A stretch of 64,000 nt of DNA, taken from the NCBI RefSeq assembly GCF_003047295.1, contig NZ_PZYZ01000001.1:806001-870000 (forward strand), written 5' to 3'. The notes beneath the pieces are model-generated. The model was not told where the DNA came from, searched no databases, and saw only the letters and a program-made list of their open reading frames with translations. How positions within the stretch are numbered: position 1 is the stretch's first letter; every line of letters begins with the position of its first letter. Positions 10,164 through 19,003 of the stretch are shown here, one piece after another. The DNA comes from Nocardioides sediminis (GTDB lineage: Bacteria; Actinomycetota; Actinomycetes; Propionibacteriales; Nocardioidaceae). The position numbers were made by a program, and so were the translations under genes.

Positions 10164-12680
10164 ATGGAGGCCGTGCTCGAGGCGCGCCGGGGAGAGGTGT
10201 CCGACTTCCAGCGTCGCTGGTTCCGCTTCGTGCGCCGCTGGCGCGCCACCACGCGTCGCGACCTGGACGAGGCACGGGCGATGGTCGAGCAGGCGCTCGC
10301 CGAGGGACTCCCGGAGATCGGTGACGCCGACCCGCCGCCGCCACCCGACGCCGTCCAGGCTGCGTGCGCGCGGGCCGTCGTAGCGGCGAGCGGTTTCCTG
10401 GACAGCGACGAGTACACGGTCCGGCACCGCCTGCGGCGCGGCACCGACCCCGTCCGACACTTCGTCGACGAGGGCTGGCGCAGCCTGCGTGCGCCGAGCC
10501 TGCGGTTCGACCTGTGGACCTACTGGGTCGAGCACCTCGACCCCACCGACGACTCCGTCAACCCGCTGCTCCACTACCTCCTCCGCGGTCGACACGACGG
10601 CCTCGAGCCGCTGCCCGAACCGGCCCCGCCCAAGGCCCCGGCCCGTCTCGCGGGCACGCCCCGTCGGGCCGCGCTCTTCGCCGCGCACGACAAGGACGGG
10701 CTCGTCGACGACACGGTCGTCGCCTACCTCGCCGACCTGGCCCGCCACGCCGACGTCTTCTACCTCGCAGACGGGGTCCTCGACCCGGGCGAGCTCGCCC
10801 GGCTGGACGGCATCGCCGCGGGCGCTTGGAGCATCCCGCACGGCGCCTACGACTTCGGCTCGTTCTCCCTGCTTGCGCGGGACCTCGTCGGGTGGGAGCG
10901 GCTGGCCGACTACGACGAGGTCATCCTGGCCAACGACAGCTGCTACCTCCTGCGGCCGCTCGACGAGGTCTTCGCCCGCATGGACGCCCGTGCCTGCGAC
11001 TGGTGGAGCCTCCAGGCGTCGTCGATGGAGCACGACGAGTCGTACTCCTCCGACGACGCGCCGATCCCGCTCGCCGAGGCGAAGCGACGCTTCACCGGCA
11101 CGCGGCACTGGCAGGACGACCGCCACCTGCACCTGAGCTCGTACTTCGTGGTCTACCGCCGCCCGGTCCTCGACGACCCCGGCTTCCGCTGGCGTCTCGA
11201 CACGGTCACCCGCCAGCGGGAGAAGCGCCTGGTCATCCACAAGTACGAGGTGGGGATCAGCCGCTACCTGATCGGCGCGGGCTTCGACTTCGACACGTTC
11301 CTGCCGGACCTGTGGGCGTTCCACCCGCTCTACGGCCGACACTTCTTCGAGATCGTGCAGCAAGGCTTCCCCTTGGTGAAGCGCAACTTCCTCGGCGAGA
11401 ACCCGCGACACGTCCCCGGTCTCGAGCAGTGGGAGGAGCGTCTTCGACCATGGGTGCCCGAGGCGCCCTTCGCCGCCATGCGGGCCCACCTCGAGCGGGT
11501 GACGGAACCGGGCGTGCTGCGAGAGGCGTACGGCGCGCGGCTGGGCGACGACGGTCGTCGACACATCCCCCTGCGGGCGACGCAGGGCTACGGGTTGCGC
11601 CGTCTGGACCGGGAGACGCCCAGCTTCGGGCACTGGTGGGCATTCCCGGTCTCGCCCTCGGGACGTCTCGACCCCGGCCTGCGAGCTGTCCTGGAAGAGG
11701 TGCGCGAGGACCCGAGCCTGCACAAGGTGGTCCTCACACGCGGACGGCCGCTCGCCGATGTCGAGGCTCTCGCGGGCGAGCGCGTGACCGTGGTGCCCGT
11801 CGACACCCCCGACGGCCAGGCGGCGATGGTGCGATGCGGCCTGATGCTGACCGATGACGCCCCAATCCTGAGCTATCCCTTCTCGTTCCCGCGCTCCCGG
11901 CACAGGTTCGCCCACGTCGGCACCGGTGTCCCCGCACTGCCTCCGCCGCCGCGGCCGGACGCGGACTGGTCGAAGCTCGACGCGATGGCCGTGTCCTCGC
12001 CGGGGGAGGCCCTGGTCAGGGCCGCACTGGTCCGCGACCTCCCGTTGGGGCGCTTCTGGCCGACCGGGCTGCCGCGCCACGACCACCTCGTGATCGCCTC
12101 GGAGGATCTTCCTCGCGACCTGCAGGCGGCCGAGCACCGTCTTCGCCAGTCGTTGGCCGGTCGTCCCCTGGTGGTGTGGTGGGCGAACGGCGCCGTGCGG
12201 GCGCTCCCGATGCGGCTCGCCGAGTGGGCAGAGGAGCACGACGTCGTCGTCGGCGTCCGTGAGCCGCGCGTGGACCGGCCCGACGGGTGGACACGGGCGC
12301 TGCTCGACGCCGGGCTGCCGTGCGTGCTGTCGCTCTCCGACCGCACCCTGGCTTCTCCGGTGCCCGTGCTGCGCGTGGCCTCGGCGGTGGTGACCGACGG
12401 CGGTGACCCGCTCGCCCTGGACGCCCTGGTGACCGGGGTCCCGGTGCTGCGGGTGACAGGCCACGACGTCGGCGCACACGTGGAGGCCGCGCTCCCCGAC
12501 GAGGGCTGGCTCCGGCCGATCCCGGTCGCCGACGCCGACGGCCTTCTCGAGGCGCTCACGAACCTGGCCGGGACCGGTTTCCCGCGCTCTGCGATCTCGA
12601 CGCCGTCCCAGGCTGCGCCGCTCGACGGTGCCGCCGCTCGCAGGTTCGTCCACGGCCTGCGTCGCCTCACCCGGCGCTGA
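10164..12680 (+). CDS. RgpF-like (rhamnan synthesis F) glycosyltransferase with C-terminal TagF-like domain
   Basis: 838-residue putative cell-surface glycan enzyme. Residues about 65-150 carry WYL/DP-type repeats (LWTYWVEHLDP, NPLLHYLL). Residues about 165-420 match the rhamnan-synthesis F domain (RAALFAAHDKDG, DDTVVAYLADLARHAD, AYDFGSFSLL, YDEVILANDSCY, DWWSLQA). The C-terminal third resembles CDP-glycerol glycerophosphotransferases: GRFWPTGLPRHD corresponds to their TGxPRND motif, but the glycan-binding HGT and SDYSS motifs are replaced (AHVGTG, VTDGGD), so this part may be inactive or altered. It overlaps the convergent paralogue at 12667 by 14 bases. Confidence 0.8.
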   Translation: MEAVLEARRGEVSDFQRRWFRFVRRWRATTRRDLDEARAMVEQALAEGLPEIGDADPPPPPDAVQAACARAVVAASGFLDSDEYTVRHRLRRGTDPVRHFVDEGWRSLRAPSLRFDLWTYWVEHLDPTDDSVNPLLHYLLRGRHDGLEPLPEPAPPKAPARLAGTPRRAALFAAHDKDGLVDDTVVAYLADLARHADVFYLADGVLDPGELARLDGIAAGAWSIPHGAYDFGSFSLLARDLVGWERLADYDEVILANDSCYLLRPLDEVFARMDARACDWWSLQASSMEHDESYSSDDAPIPLAEAKRRFTGTRHWQDDRHLHLSSYFVVYRRPVLDDPGFRWRLDTVTRQREKRLVIHKYEVGISRYLIGAGFDFDTFLPDLWAFHPLYGRHFFEIVQQGFPLVKRNFLGENPRHVPGLEQWEERLRPWVPEAPFAAMRAHLERVTEPGVLREAYGARLGDDGRRHIPLRATQGYGLRRLDRETPSFGHWWAFPVSPSGRLDPGLRAVLEEVREDPSLHKVVLTRGRPLADVEALAGERVTVVPVDTPDGQAAMVRCGLMLTDDAPILSYPFSFPRSRHRFAHVGTGVPALPPPPRPDADWSKLDAMAVSSPGEALVRAALVRDLPLGRFWPTGLPRHDHLVIASEDLPRDLQAAEHRLRQSLAGRPLVVWWANGAVRALPMRLAEWAEEHDVVVGVREPRVDRPDGWTRALLDAGLPCVLSLSDRTLASPVPVLRVASAVVTDGGDPLALDALVTGVPVLRVTGHDVGAHVEAALPDEGWLRPIPVADADGLLEALTNLAGTGFPRSAISTPSQAAPLDGAAARRFVHGLRRLTRR

Positions 12681-15222
12681 GCCCGGCGTCCTCCCGCAAC
12701 CACTCGTCCCAGGGGAGATAGGTCCTCTTGAGACGGTCGACCAGCCGGGCGGCAGCGGCGCCGTCGGAACGGCTGTGCAGCGACCGACCCCACGCGAGCC
12801 GGTCGTCGTCGACCTCTCCGGACAGGGCTGACTCGATCGCCGCCAGCAGCTCGGAGGTGCCGGCCGCGACCTCGAACGGGAAGCCCGTGGCCGTCGCTGC
12901 GGCGGTGGCCACGGCGGGGCGGCCCGTGGTCGCGAAGTCGGCCAGGTCGGCCGTGGCCCCGGAGACGAGCACGTCGGTCAGGCGCCACACCATCTCGACG
13001 ACGGGCGGCACGCGTAGTCCGACGCGGCTCTCCAGCCACCTCTCGTCCAGCAGGTCCAGCAGGGGCGCGGGTACGCGGGGCCTGGATCCGTCCGTCGCGA
13101 GCACCGCGACCGCGACCTCGTCTCGGTGGTCCTGCGCCCACGCGGCGAGCGCGGGGAGGTCGACCCCGCCACTCCGGTCCGGTGAGACCAGCACCAGCCG
13201 GCGTCCGGCCACCAGGTCGCGGAGCGCGCTCAGGTCCTTGCGCAGCTCCGGGGAGAGCGCGGGCTCGGGTCGCACCAGGAGGTCGATGCGAGGCGAGCCG
13301 TCGTTCCACAGGCCATCGGCCTCCAGGTCGGGGAAGTGGGCCAGCGCGGCGTCGGTGGCGGCGTCCGACGCGGTGAGCGCGGCACGGACCAGCCGTGCAT
13401 CGAACCGGGCGTCCGGCAGGGGGCGGTCACCGTTCGCCCCGTGCCCGCCCAGCGCCACGACGGCGGGAGGCAGGCCGGTGGTCCGGCCGAGGTCCACGAA
13501 CCTGTGGTGACGACGTCCCAGGGGATGGTTGACGTCGGCCCGGGGGCTGACGGTGCAGAAGATGGTCCCGGCCCGCAGGCCGTACATCTGCCCCGCGGTG
13601 CTCTCGCCGGGCACGATGGCCACGTTCTCCCCGCCGACCTTGAGGCCACGCGAGCCGAGCAGCACGATCTTCTTGATCGTCGGGTCGTCCCGGACCTCCT
13701 CGAACACCGCGCGCACGGCCCCGGACAGGACGCCCGTGCGGGGATCGACCGGGAAGATCCACCAGTGCTGGTGCTTGGGCACCCACTTGTCCTCGTCCGC
13801 GAACTCCGCGGGCCCGACGTGCCCCGGGGGCTGGACCGTGCCGTCGCGGCGGGTCCGGAAGCCGAAGCTCCGCACCAGGCTCCACGGCGGCGCCGTGCGG
13901 CGCAGGCACCGGTCCATGGCCTCCACGTCGGCCGCCGGCGCGACGGCGAGCACGCGCTCCTTCCAGCGGTGCAGGTCGGGCGTCTCGAACGGGTTCTCGG
14001 TGATCAGCTGGCGCTTCAGCAGCGGAAAGCCCTCGGCCATCAGGTCGAACGCGGACGCCCGGTAGACGGGGTGGTAGGCGAGGATCCCGTCGACGTACGT
14101 CGCCAGCGTGAACCCGGCCAGGAGCAGCAGCCGCGAGAAGCCGATCTCGTACTTGAGGATGATCGTGACCTTCTCCGACTGCGCAGCCACCTCGTCGAGG
14201 CGTCTGCGGAAGCGGGGGTCGGTGTGGACCCGGCGGCGATAGCTCAGGAAGTAGGACCCGACGTGCAGGAAGTCGGAGTATCGCCACAGCGAGAGCCGCC
14301 GCATCTGCTCGCCGACCTCGTCGAGGCCGAGCCGGCGGCCCAGGCGGTCGAACGCACGGTCGTCGAAGTCGTCGTAGGTCGCCTGCAGGCCCCACCAGTC
14401 GCAGGTGGTGGCGTCCATCTTCGCGAACACCTGGTCGAGCGGCTGCACCAGGAAGCACGAGTCGTTGGCCAGCATCAGCTCGTCGTACGTGTCGATGACG
14501 TCCCAGCCGACGAGGTCCTTGGCGAGCATGGAGTAGGAGCCGAAGTCGTAGCGGCCGTGCCGGATCGCCCAGGCGCCCTTCGTGCAGTGCGCGACCTTGT
14601 CCAGCTCGCCGGGCGACAGCTCGCAGTCGGCCAGGTAGTAGACGTCGGCGAACCGGCTCAGGTCGGTCAGGTAGGTGACCACCGTGTCGTCGATGATCCC
14701 GTCGCCGTCGTAGGCCGCGAAGAGGCAGATGCGACGCGGTGCGTAGCCGGGGCCGGGCGGCTCGGGCGGCGGCAACGTCTCCAGCCGGGGCAACGTGGTG
14801 AGTCCGGCGCGACGGCCCTCGACCGCGAAGTGCACGACGGGATTGACGTCCTCGCGCGTCGGGTCCAGGTGCTCGCACCAGTAGTGCCACATGTCGAACT
14901 CCGCGTTGGGGTGCCTCAGCTCCTTCCACCCGCGCGTCACGAAGTGCTCGAGCTCCTCCTGGTGGCCGCACAGCTCCCACGGCAGGTCGGGGTTGTGCAG
15001 GAGGTAGCCGAGGTCGTCGAACAGTCCGGCAGCGCGGATGACCGCGCCGGCCGGTGCAGCCTTCTCGGACGTGGTCGGGTCGAAGCTCGCCGACGGAACG
15101 CCCGGGGGCAGCCCGGTGTCGACCGCCTCCGCGACGAGTCGGGCGCGTTCGCCCTCCTCCGCCACGAGGAACCGTTCGCAGAAGGCCAACCAGCGGTTCC
15201 TGAACTCAGCGAGGTCGAGCAT
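12667..15222 (-). CDS. RgpF-like glycosyltransferase, paralogue in mirror orientation
   Basis: 851 residues, same architecture as the 10164-12680 protein: WYL/DP-type repeats (FDMWHYWCEHLDP, NPVVHFAV), RgpF domain (RICLFAAYDGDG, DDTVVTYLTDLSRFAD, RYDFGSYSML, YDELMLANDSCF, DWWGLQA) and a degenerate TagF-like C-terminal third (KHQHWWIFPVDP, LWNDGSPRIDLL, VSGATADL). The N-terminal two thirds are clearly similar to the partner, while the end is strongly diverged, including loss of the PRHD motif. The ATG at 15222 overlaps the stop of the upstream coiled-coil gene (ATGA), implying coupled translation. The two RgpF genes overlap tail to tail. Exact sugar and acceptor are unknown. Confidence 0.8.
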   Translation of the reverse strand: MLDLAEFRNRWLAFCERFLVAEEGERARLVAEAVDTGLPPGVPSASFDPTTSEKAAPAGAVIRAAGLFDDLGYLLHNPDLPWELCGHQEELEHFVTRGWKELRHPNAEFDMWHYWCEHLDPTREDVNPVVHFAVEGRRAGLTTLPRLETLPPPEPPGPGYAPRRICLFAAYDGDGIIDDTVVTYLTDLSRFADVYYLADCELSPGELDKVAHCTKGAWAIRHGRYDFGSYSMLAKDLVGWDVIDTYDELMLANDSCFLVQPLDQVFAKMDATTCDWWGLQATYDDFDDRAFDRLGRRLGLDEVGEQMRRLSLWRYSDFLHVGSYFLSYRRRVHTDPRFRRRLDEVAAQSEKVTIILKYEIGFSRLLLLAGFTLATYVDGILAYHPVYRASAFDLMAEGFPLLKRQLITENPFETPDLHRWKERVLAVAPAADVEAMDRCLRRTAPPWSLVRSFGFRTRRDGTVQPPGHVGPAEFADEDKWVPKHQHWWIFPVDPRTGVLSGAVRAVFEEVRDDPTIKKIVLLGSRGLKVGGENVAIVPGESTAGQMYGLRAGTIFCTVSPRADVNHPLGRRHHRFVDLGRTTGLPPAVVALGGHGANGDRPLPDARFDARLVRAALTASDAATDAALAHFPDLEADGLWNDGSPRIDLLVRPEPALSPELRKDLSALRDLVAGRRLVLVSPDRSGGVDLPALAAWAQDHRDEVAVAVLATDGSRPRVPAPLLDLLDERWLESRVGLRVPPVVEMVWRLTDVLVSGATADLADFATTGRPAVATAAATATGFPFEVAAGTSELLAAIESALSGEVDDDRLAWGRSLHSRSDGAAAARLVDRLKRTYLPWDEWLREDAGLSAG

Positions 15223-15764
15223 CAGTCGTCGGCCTCGTCGACCTGGACGAGGCCGTCATCGAGGAGCCCGTGCCGCGTCGCGTGCAGGAGGGCGGGCAGT
15301 CCGCTGTCGCCCGCCTCGGGGTGCCGGCGCAGGTAGCGCGCGGTGCTGAAGTCCTCGCCCGGGTCGAGCCGACGCTCGTTGGCGTGACGGACGTGGTGCA
15401 GCGCGGGCGCGAGCCGCTGCCCGGCGATGGCGGCCTGGTGCTGGCGCAGGTACCAGCCGGCGTCGAAGTGCGGGCTGGCCTCGACCTCGCGCACGAGGTC
15501 CGCCTCCGGGTCGCGTCGGCGCAGGCGTCCGCGGCCGGTCTCGACCGCGCGCCAGTAGGAGCTGGAGAGCTCGGCAGCCAGGGCCGCGGCGAGGGACTCG
15601 GACTGCTCGCGCAGGCGTGCCCGCTGACGTCGTACACGCTGCAGCGCCTCGGCCTGGTGCTCCAGCTCCCCCTGCACCCACTTGGTCTCGCGGCGCGCGC
15701 GGAGCAGCTCGGACTCGAGCAGGGCGATGCGGTCGACCGCGGTCGACCCGACTTCCTCGGACAT
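15222..15764 (-). CDS. Coiled-coil protein with WYL-repeat, mirror-image partner of RgpF-like protein
   Basis: 180 residues, paralogue of the 9623-10162 protein. Residues about 10-70 form a coiled coil (RIALLESELLRARRE, LEHQAEALQRVRRQRARL), then come the repeats FDAGWYLRQHQAA...ALHHVRHANE and FSTARYLRRHPEA...ALLHATRHG. The ATG at 15764 is followed by a normal N-terminus; the upstream frame is the long shadow of neighbours. Its stop overlaps the ATG of the RgpF-like gene. It is 11 bases downstream of the large membrane protein gene, so the three minus-strand genes 17803-12667 may form one transcript. Confidence 0.72.
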   Translation of the reverse strand: MSEEVGSTAVDRIALLESELLRARRETKWVQGELEHQAEALQRVRRQRARLREQSESLAAALAAELSSSYWRAVETGRGRLRRRDPEADLVREVEASPHFDAGWYLRQHQAAIAGQRLAPALHHVRHANERRLDPGEDFSTARYLRRHPEAGDSGLPALLHATRHGLLDDGLVQVDEADD

Positions 15765-15775
15765 GCGTCCAGACA

Positions 15776-17803
15776 CTAGCGCCGCCCGGTCCGCTGCCGG
15801 TCGTCCGCGTCCCGGCCCTCGCCCGCCCGGACGGCGTAGAGGTAGTGCACCTGTCCGGACCAGCGGAGCTCGCGCTCGAGCTCCAGGCAGCCTCCGCGGT
15901 GGCGGGCGCTCGTGACGATCCAGCCGAGGCGGAGCGAGTCCGGGAACTCGCACGGGTGGACCTGCACCTGGATCACGTCGGGGAAGGGCGAGACGACGAC
16001 GGGTGCGGGGGCGCGCTCCGGGGGGAACGCCACCGTGAGGTAGCTCGCCCCGCGGTTCCAGGCGCCCTCGTACTGGCCGGTCGGATCGAGCTTGCGCCAC
16101 TGTCCCTCGTTGGGCCCGCTGATCTGCCAGCCGGTGATCATCGGCGCACCGTTGGCGACGAAGAGCGCGGAGGTCGTCGTCGTGTCGGTGGCGATGAACT
16201 TGCCGGCGGCCCGGGCCCTGTCGCCGACCTCGGCGGCGAGCACGGCGGACTCGCTGTCCCGCATGTCGCCGAGACCGATCAGGACGGGGTTGACGCGGAC
16301 GACGGGGTAGAGCAGGACGAGGCAGGCGAGAGCCACGGGCAGTCCGCGCGGGTGCACGGTGAGCAGCCACACGAGGGCCGCCACGGTGACGGTGGCGACG
16401 ACGACCGCCAGCGTCGGCAGCGACGGCATGATCCCCTGGAGGTCACGCAGGCCGTAGAGCGTCACGCCGGCGCAGATCGCGGCCGGCACGAGCGCGATGA
16501 TGCGGCCCTGGCGCGGCGCCCGCGCGAGGGCGACGGCGAGCAGCATGGCCGACCCGAACCCGACGGACTGGGCCGCGCGCCCCGGCGGTACGAGGTTGAC
16601 CCCGGGGATGTGGGCCCCCAGCGACCCCCACGAGATGGTGCACCACAGCGCCCAGAAGCCGGTGGTGAGAGCGAGCCCCCAGCAGGCGGCACGCATGCTC
16701 GGGGTCGCGCCGGGCAGGCCGCGGCGCAGCAGCCACAGCGCCCAGAGGCCGCACAGGGTGTAGGCCGAGGTGATCTCGGGCTGGTTGAGGACCGACGGGA
16801 GCGCGCCGTCCTGCAGCTGGTAGAGCCCGGGCGTGCCGAACAGCGCCCACGCCTCGGCGACCACGCCGGTCTCGCGACGCTGGCCGGGGTAGAGGGTGTT
16901 GAGGGTCGCCTCCACGGCGGGCCAGTTCTGCCAGAAGGCCGCGCCCAGTGTCGCCACCCCGGCCGCGGCCCCGGTGCCGAGCACGACGAGCGCCGCACGA
17001 CGCGGCGCCTCGCGCACGAGGAAGAGGCCGGTCGCGACCACGAGCGGAGTGCCGATGGTGATGTACCACGGCACGTAGCACGTGCCGAAGCGCGCGAGCA
17101 GGACGCCGCCGGCCGCCGCGAGGCCCAGGGCGCCCGTGCGCCGCAGTGCGGTCCGTCCCTTGTCCGCGGCGCGCAGCCACTGCTCGTGGGCCAGCAGCAG
17201 GAACAGGCAGCCGGCGCTCGCGTGGGAGATCAGCCGGACCGGGGTCAGCGACCACCAGAGCGTGACCGGAGCGAGCACGGTCAGCGCGAACGCGAGCCAG
17301 GCCGTCGGTGTGCTCGCCCCGAACCGGCGGAGCAGTGGCGGGAGCGTCAGCGCCAGCAGGAGCAGGGAGAAGTTGCGCACGGCCGAGAACAGCTGTTCGT
17401 CGGGCAGCACCGGTCCGAGTCGCAGGAGGTTGTACTCCGCGAACAGCAGGGACTCGGCCAGCTGGCCCGAGGAGAGCTGGAAGGTGATGTCGGGCCCACG
17501 GGCGAGCAGTGAGTGCGTCGAGTGGCCGGTCGCGAGGACGGCCAGCTCCTGCGAGGACTGGGTGAGGTACTCGTCGGACCGGATCTCCCTCGCCTGGCCC
17601 CACTGCGTGCCGAGCGGGTCGGCCGGGTCCTCACGCAGCCCGCTGATCCCGAGGGACGAGAGGGTGGCGCCGCTGAGCACGACCACGACGTAGACCACGA
17701 GGGGGATCGCGATCCCCAGGATCGCCGCCCAGCGTCGCGGGGGTCGCCCGCGGTCCGGTTCACCGACCGGCTCGTCGACCTCGTGTGCGTCGACCTCGAC
17801 CAT
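15776..17803 (-). CDS. Large polytopic membrane protein, GT-C-like
   Basis: 675 residues with about 13 membrane helices (for example AAILGIAIPLVVYVVVVLSG, NFSLLLLALTLPPLL, LAVVVATVTVAALVWLL) and a soluble C-terminal part of about 150 residues. The extracellular loop after the first helix (QAREIRSDEYLTQSSQEL, with Asp/Glu) resembles the catalytic loop of GT-C lipid-linked glycosyltransferases, but no family can be named with confidence. ATG 17803 is chosen since it leaves a short cytoplasmic tail before the first helix; the 1476-residue frame reaching to 20206 is not coding upstream of it. Context suggests a role in exporting or modifying a surface glycan. Confidence 0.72.
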   Translation of the reverse strand: MVEVDAHEVDEPVGEPDRGRPPRRWAAILGIAIPLVVYVVVVLSGATLSSLGISGLREDPADPLGTQWGQAREIRSDEYLTQSSQELAVLATGHSTHSLLARGPDITFQLSSGQLAESLLFAEYNLLRLGPVLPDEQLFSAVRNFSLLLLALTLPPLLRRFGASTPTAWLAFALTVLAPVTLWWSLTPVRLISHASAGCLFLLLAHEQWLRAADKGRTALRRTGALGLAAAGGVLLARFGTCYVPWYITIGTPLVVATGLFLVREAPRRAALVVLGTGAAAGVATLGAAFWQNWPAVEATLNTLYPGQRRETGVVAEAWALFGTPGLYQLQDGALPSVLNQPEITSAYTLCGLWALWLLRRGLPGATPSMRAACWGLALTTGFWALWCTISWGSLGAHIPGVNLVPPGRAAQSVGFGSAMLLAVALARAPRQGRIIALVPAAICAGVTLYGLRDLQGIMPSLPTLAVVVATVTVAALVWLLTVHPRGLPVALACLVLLYPVVRVNPVLIGLGDMRDSESAVLAAEVGDRARAAGKFIATDTTTTSALFVANGAPMITGWQISGPNEGQWRKLDPTGQYEGAWNRGASYLTVAFPPERAPAPVVVSPFPDVIQVQVHPCEFPDSLRLGWIVTSARHRGGCLELERELRWSGQVHYLYAVRAGEGRDADDRQRTGRR

Positions 17804-17843
17804 GTGCTCGTGCCCCCGTGCCGCCTGCGGACTCAAAGGTCGA

Positions 17844-17895
17844 AGTCTAGGGACCGGAGCACGGCCACCGGCCGGGGGGCGGGTGCCCCTAGACT
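17844..17895. promoter_or_regulatory. Back-to-back candidate promoters in divergent gap
   Basis: TAGACT on the minus strand (17844-17849) and TAGACT on the plus strand (17890-17895) are part of a 9-bp inverted repeat (AGTCTAGGG ... CCCTAGACT). Each could be the -10 box of one of the divergent genes (membrane protein, methyltransferase), with a shared -35 region centred on CCGGCCGG at 17868-17875. Confidence 0.4.
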
Positions 17896-17950
17896 CCCGG
17901 TGCCCGAGGGGCCCCGGTCCCTGCCGCTCCACCCGTCCGTCGGAGGCCAC

Positions 17951-18949
17951 ATGCCGCTGCAGCCCACCTGTCCGTTCTGCGACGGGGCGCGCGCAGAGGA
18001 GACGCTGCGGGTCACCGAGATGATGTACGGCACCGGCGAGACGTTCACCTACGTCCCCTGTGCGACGTGCGGCACCGTCTGGCTCCCCGACGTCCCCGAC
18101 GACCTGGGCCCGTACTACCCGGGTGACTACTACTCCGTCGACCTCGATCCCGAGCGCGTGCTGGGACGTCCCGGGGTGCGTCAGCTCGCCTCCACGGTCG
18201 CCCGGTCCGTGCTGTTCGGGTCGGGCCGGGTCGCGGCGACGGCACGGCGCGTCGTGCGGATGCGGCAGTTCCACAGCTACGTCACGGTGCTCGAGGGCAT
18301 CGCCGTCGCCGGCATGCCTCGAGGCCGGTCGACACGGGTGCTGGACGTCGGGTGCGGATCGGGCCTGATGGTCTACGCCCTCGCGCTGGCCGGCGTGCGG
18401 GAGCCGGTGGGCATCGACCCGTTCGCCCCGACCGACCGCGTCTTCGACAACGGTGCTCGGGTGCTGCGTCGCGAGCTCGCGGACGTCGAGGGCACCTTCG
18501 ACCTGGTGATGTTCCACCACAGTCTCGAGCATGTCCCGGACCCCGCCGCGAGCCTGTCCCTCGCGCTCGACAAGCTGGCGCCCGGCGGTCGGATCCTGAC
18601 CCGGATGCCCACCGTGTCGGGCGAGGCCTACGAGCTCTACGGCACCGACTACTACGGGCTCGACGCGCCACGCCACCTCGCCGTCCCCTCGCGCGCCGGC
18701 GTCGAGGCCGTCGCCGACCGGGTCGGCCTGAGGGTGGTGTCGGTCCGCGACGACTCGTTCTCGGCGCAGTTCTGGGCGAGCGAGCAGGTGCGCCGCGGCG
18801 TACCCCTCATGTCCCCCCACTCCCACATGGTCGACGAGAAGGCCTCGGTGTTCAGCCCCGCCGAGATCACGGCGTGGGCCGAACGCGCCACCCAGCTCAA
18901 CGCGACCTCGCGCGGCGACCAGGCCGCCTGGGTGCTCGAGCGAGCCTGA
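17951..18949 (+). CDS. Class I SAM-dependent methyltransferase with N-terminal zinc ribbon
   Basis: 332 residues. The N-terminus has a Cys4 zinc site (CPFC at 7-10, CATC at 37-40), like sugar C-methyltransferase-type proteins. The SAM-binding domain shows motif I VLDVGCGSG at about 131-139, GIDPF as the acidic loop, FDLVMFHHSLEHVPDP as motif II/III region and LAPGGRILTRMP. It probably methylates a sugar nucleotide or glycan of the surrounding locus; the target is inferred from context only. ATG 17951 has GGAGG at 17942-17946. An in-frame GTG at 17900 is a possible alternative start just after a -10 box, but the added residues are not conserved-looking. Confidence 0.83.
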   Translation: MPLQPTCPFCDGARAEETLRVTEMMYGTGETFTYVPCATCGTVWLPDVPDDLGPYYPGDYYSVDLDPERVLGRPGVRQLASTVARSVLFGSGRVAATARRVVRMRQFHSYVTVLEGIAVAGMPRGRSTRVLDVGCGSGLMVYALALAGVREPVGIDPFAPTDRVFDNGARVLRRELADVEGTFDLVMFHHSLEHVPDPAASLSLALDKLAPGGRILTRMPTVSGEAYELYGTDYYGLDAPRHLAVPSRAGVEAVADRVGLRVVSVRDDSFSAQFWASEQVRRGVPLMSPHSHMVDEKASVFSPAEITAWAERATQLNATSRGDQAAWVLERA

Positions 18950-18991
18950 CCCCGGAGGGGCGCCGAGTCCCACTCCCCGGCCCGCGTCTCC

Positions 18992-18997
18992 TATCCT
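18992..18997 (+). promoter_or_regulatory. -10 box for leaderless GT2 gene
   Basis: TATCCT ends six bases before the GTG start at 19004, the arrangement of a leaderless transcript. No convincing -35 box. Confidence 0.45.
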
Positions 18998-19003
18998 CCT
19001 CGG

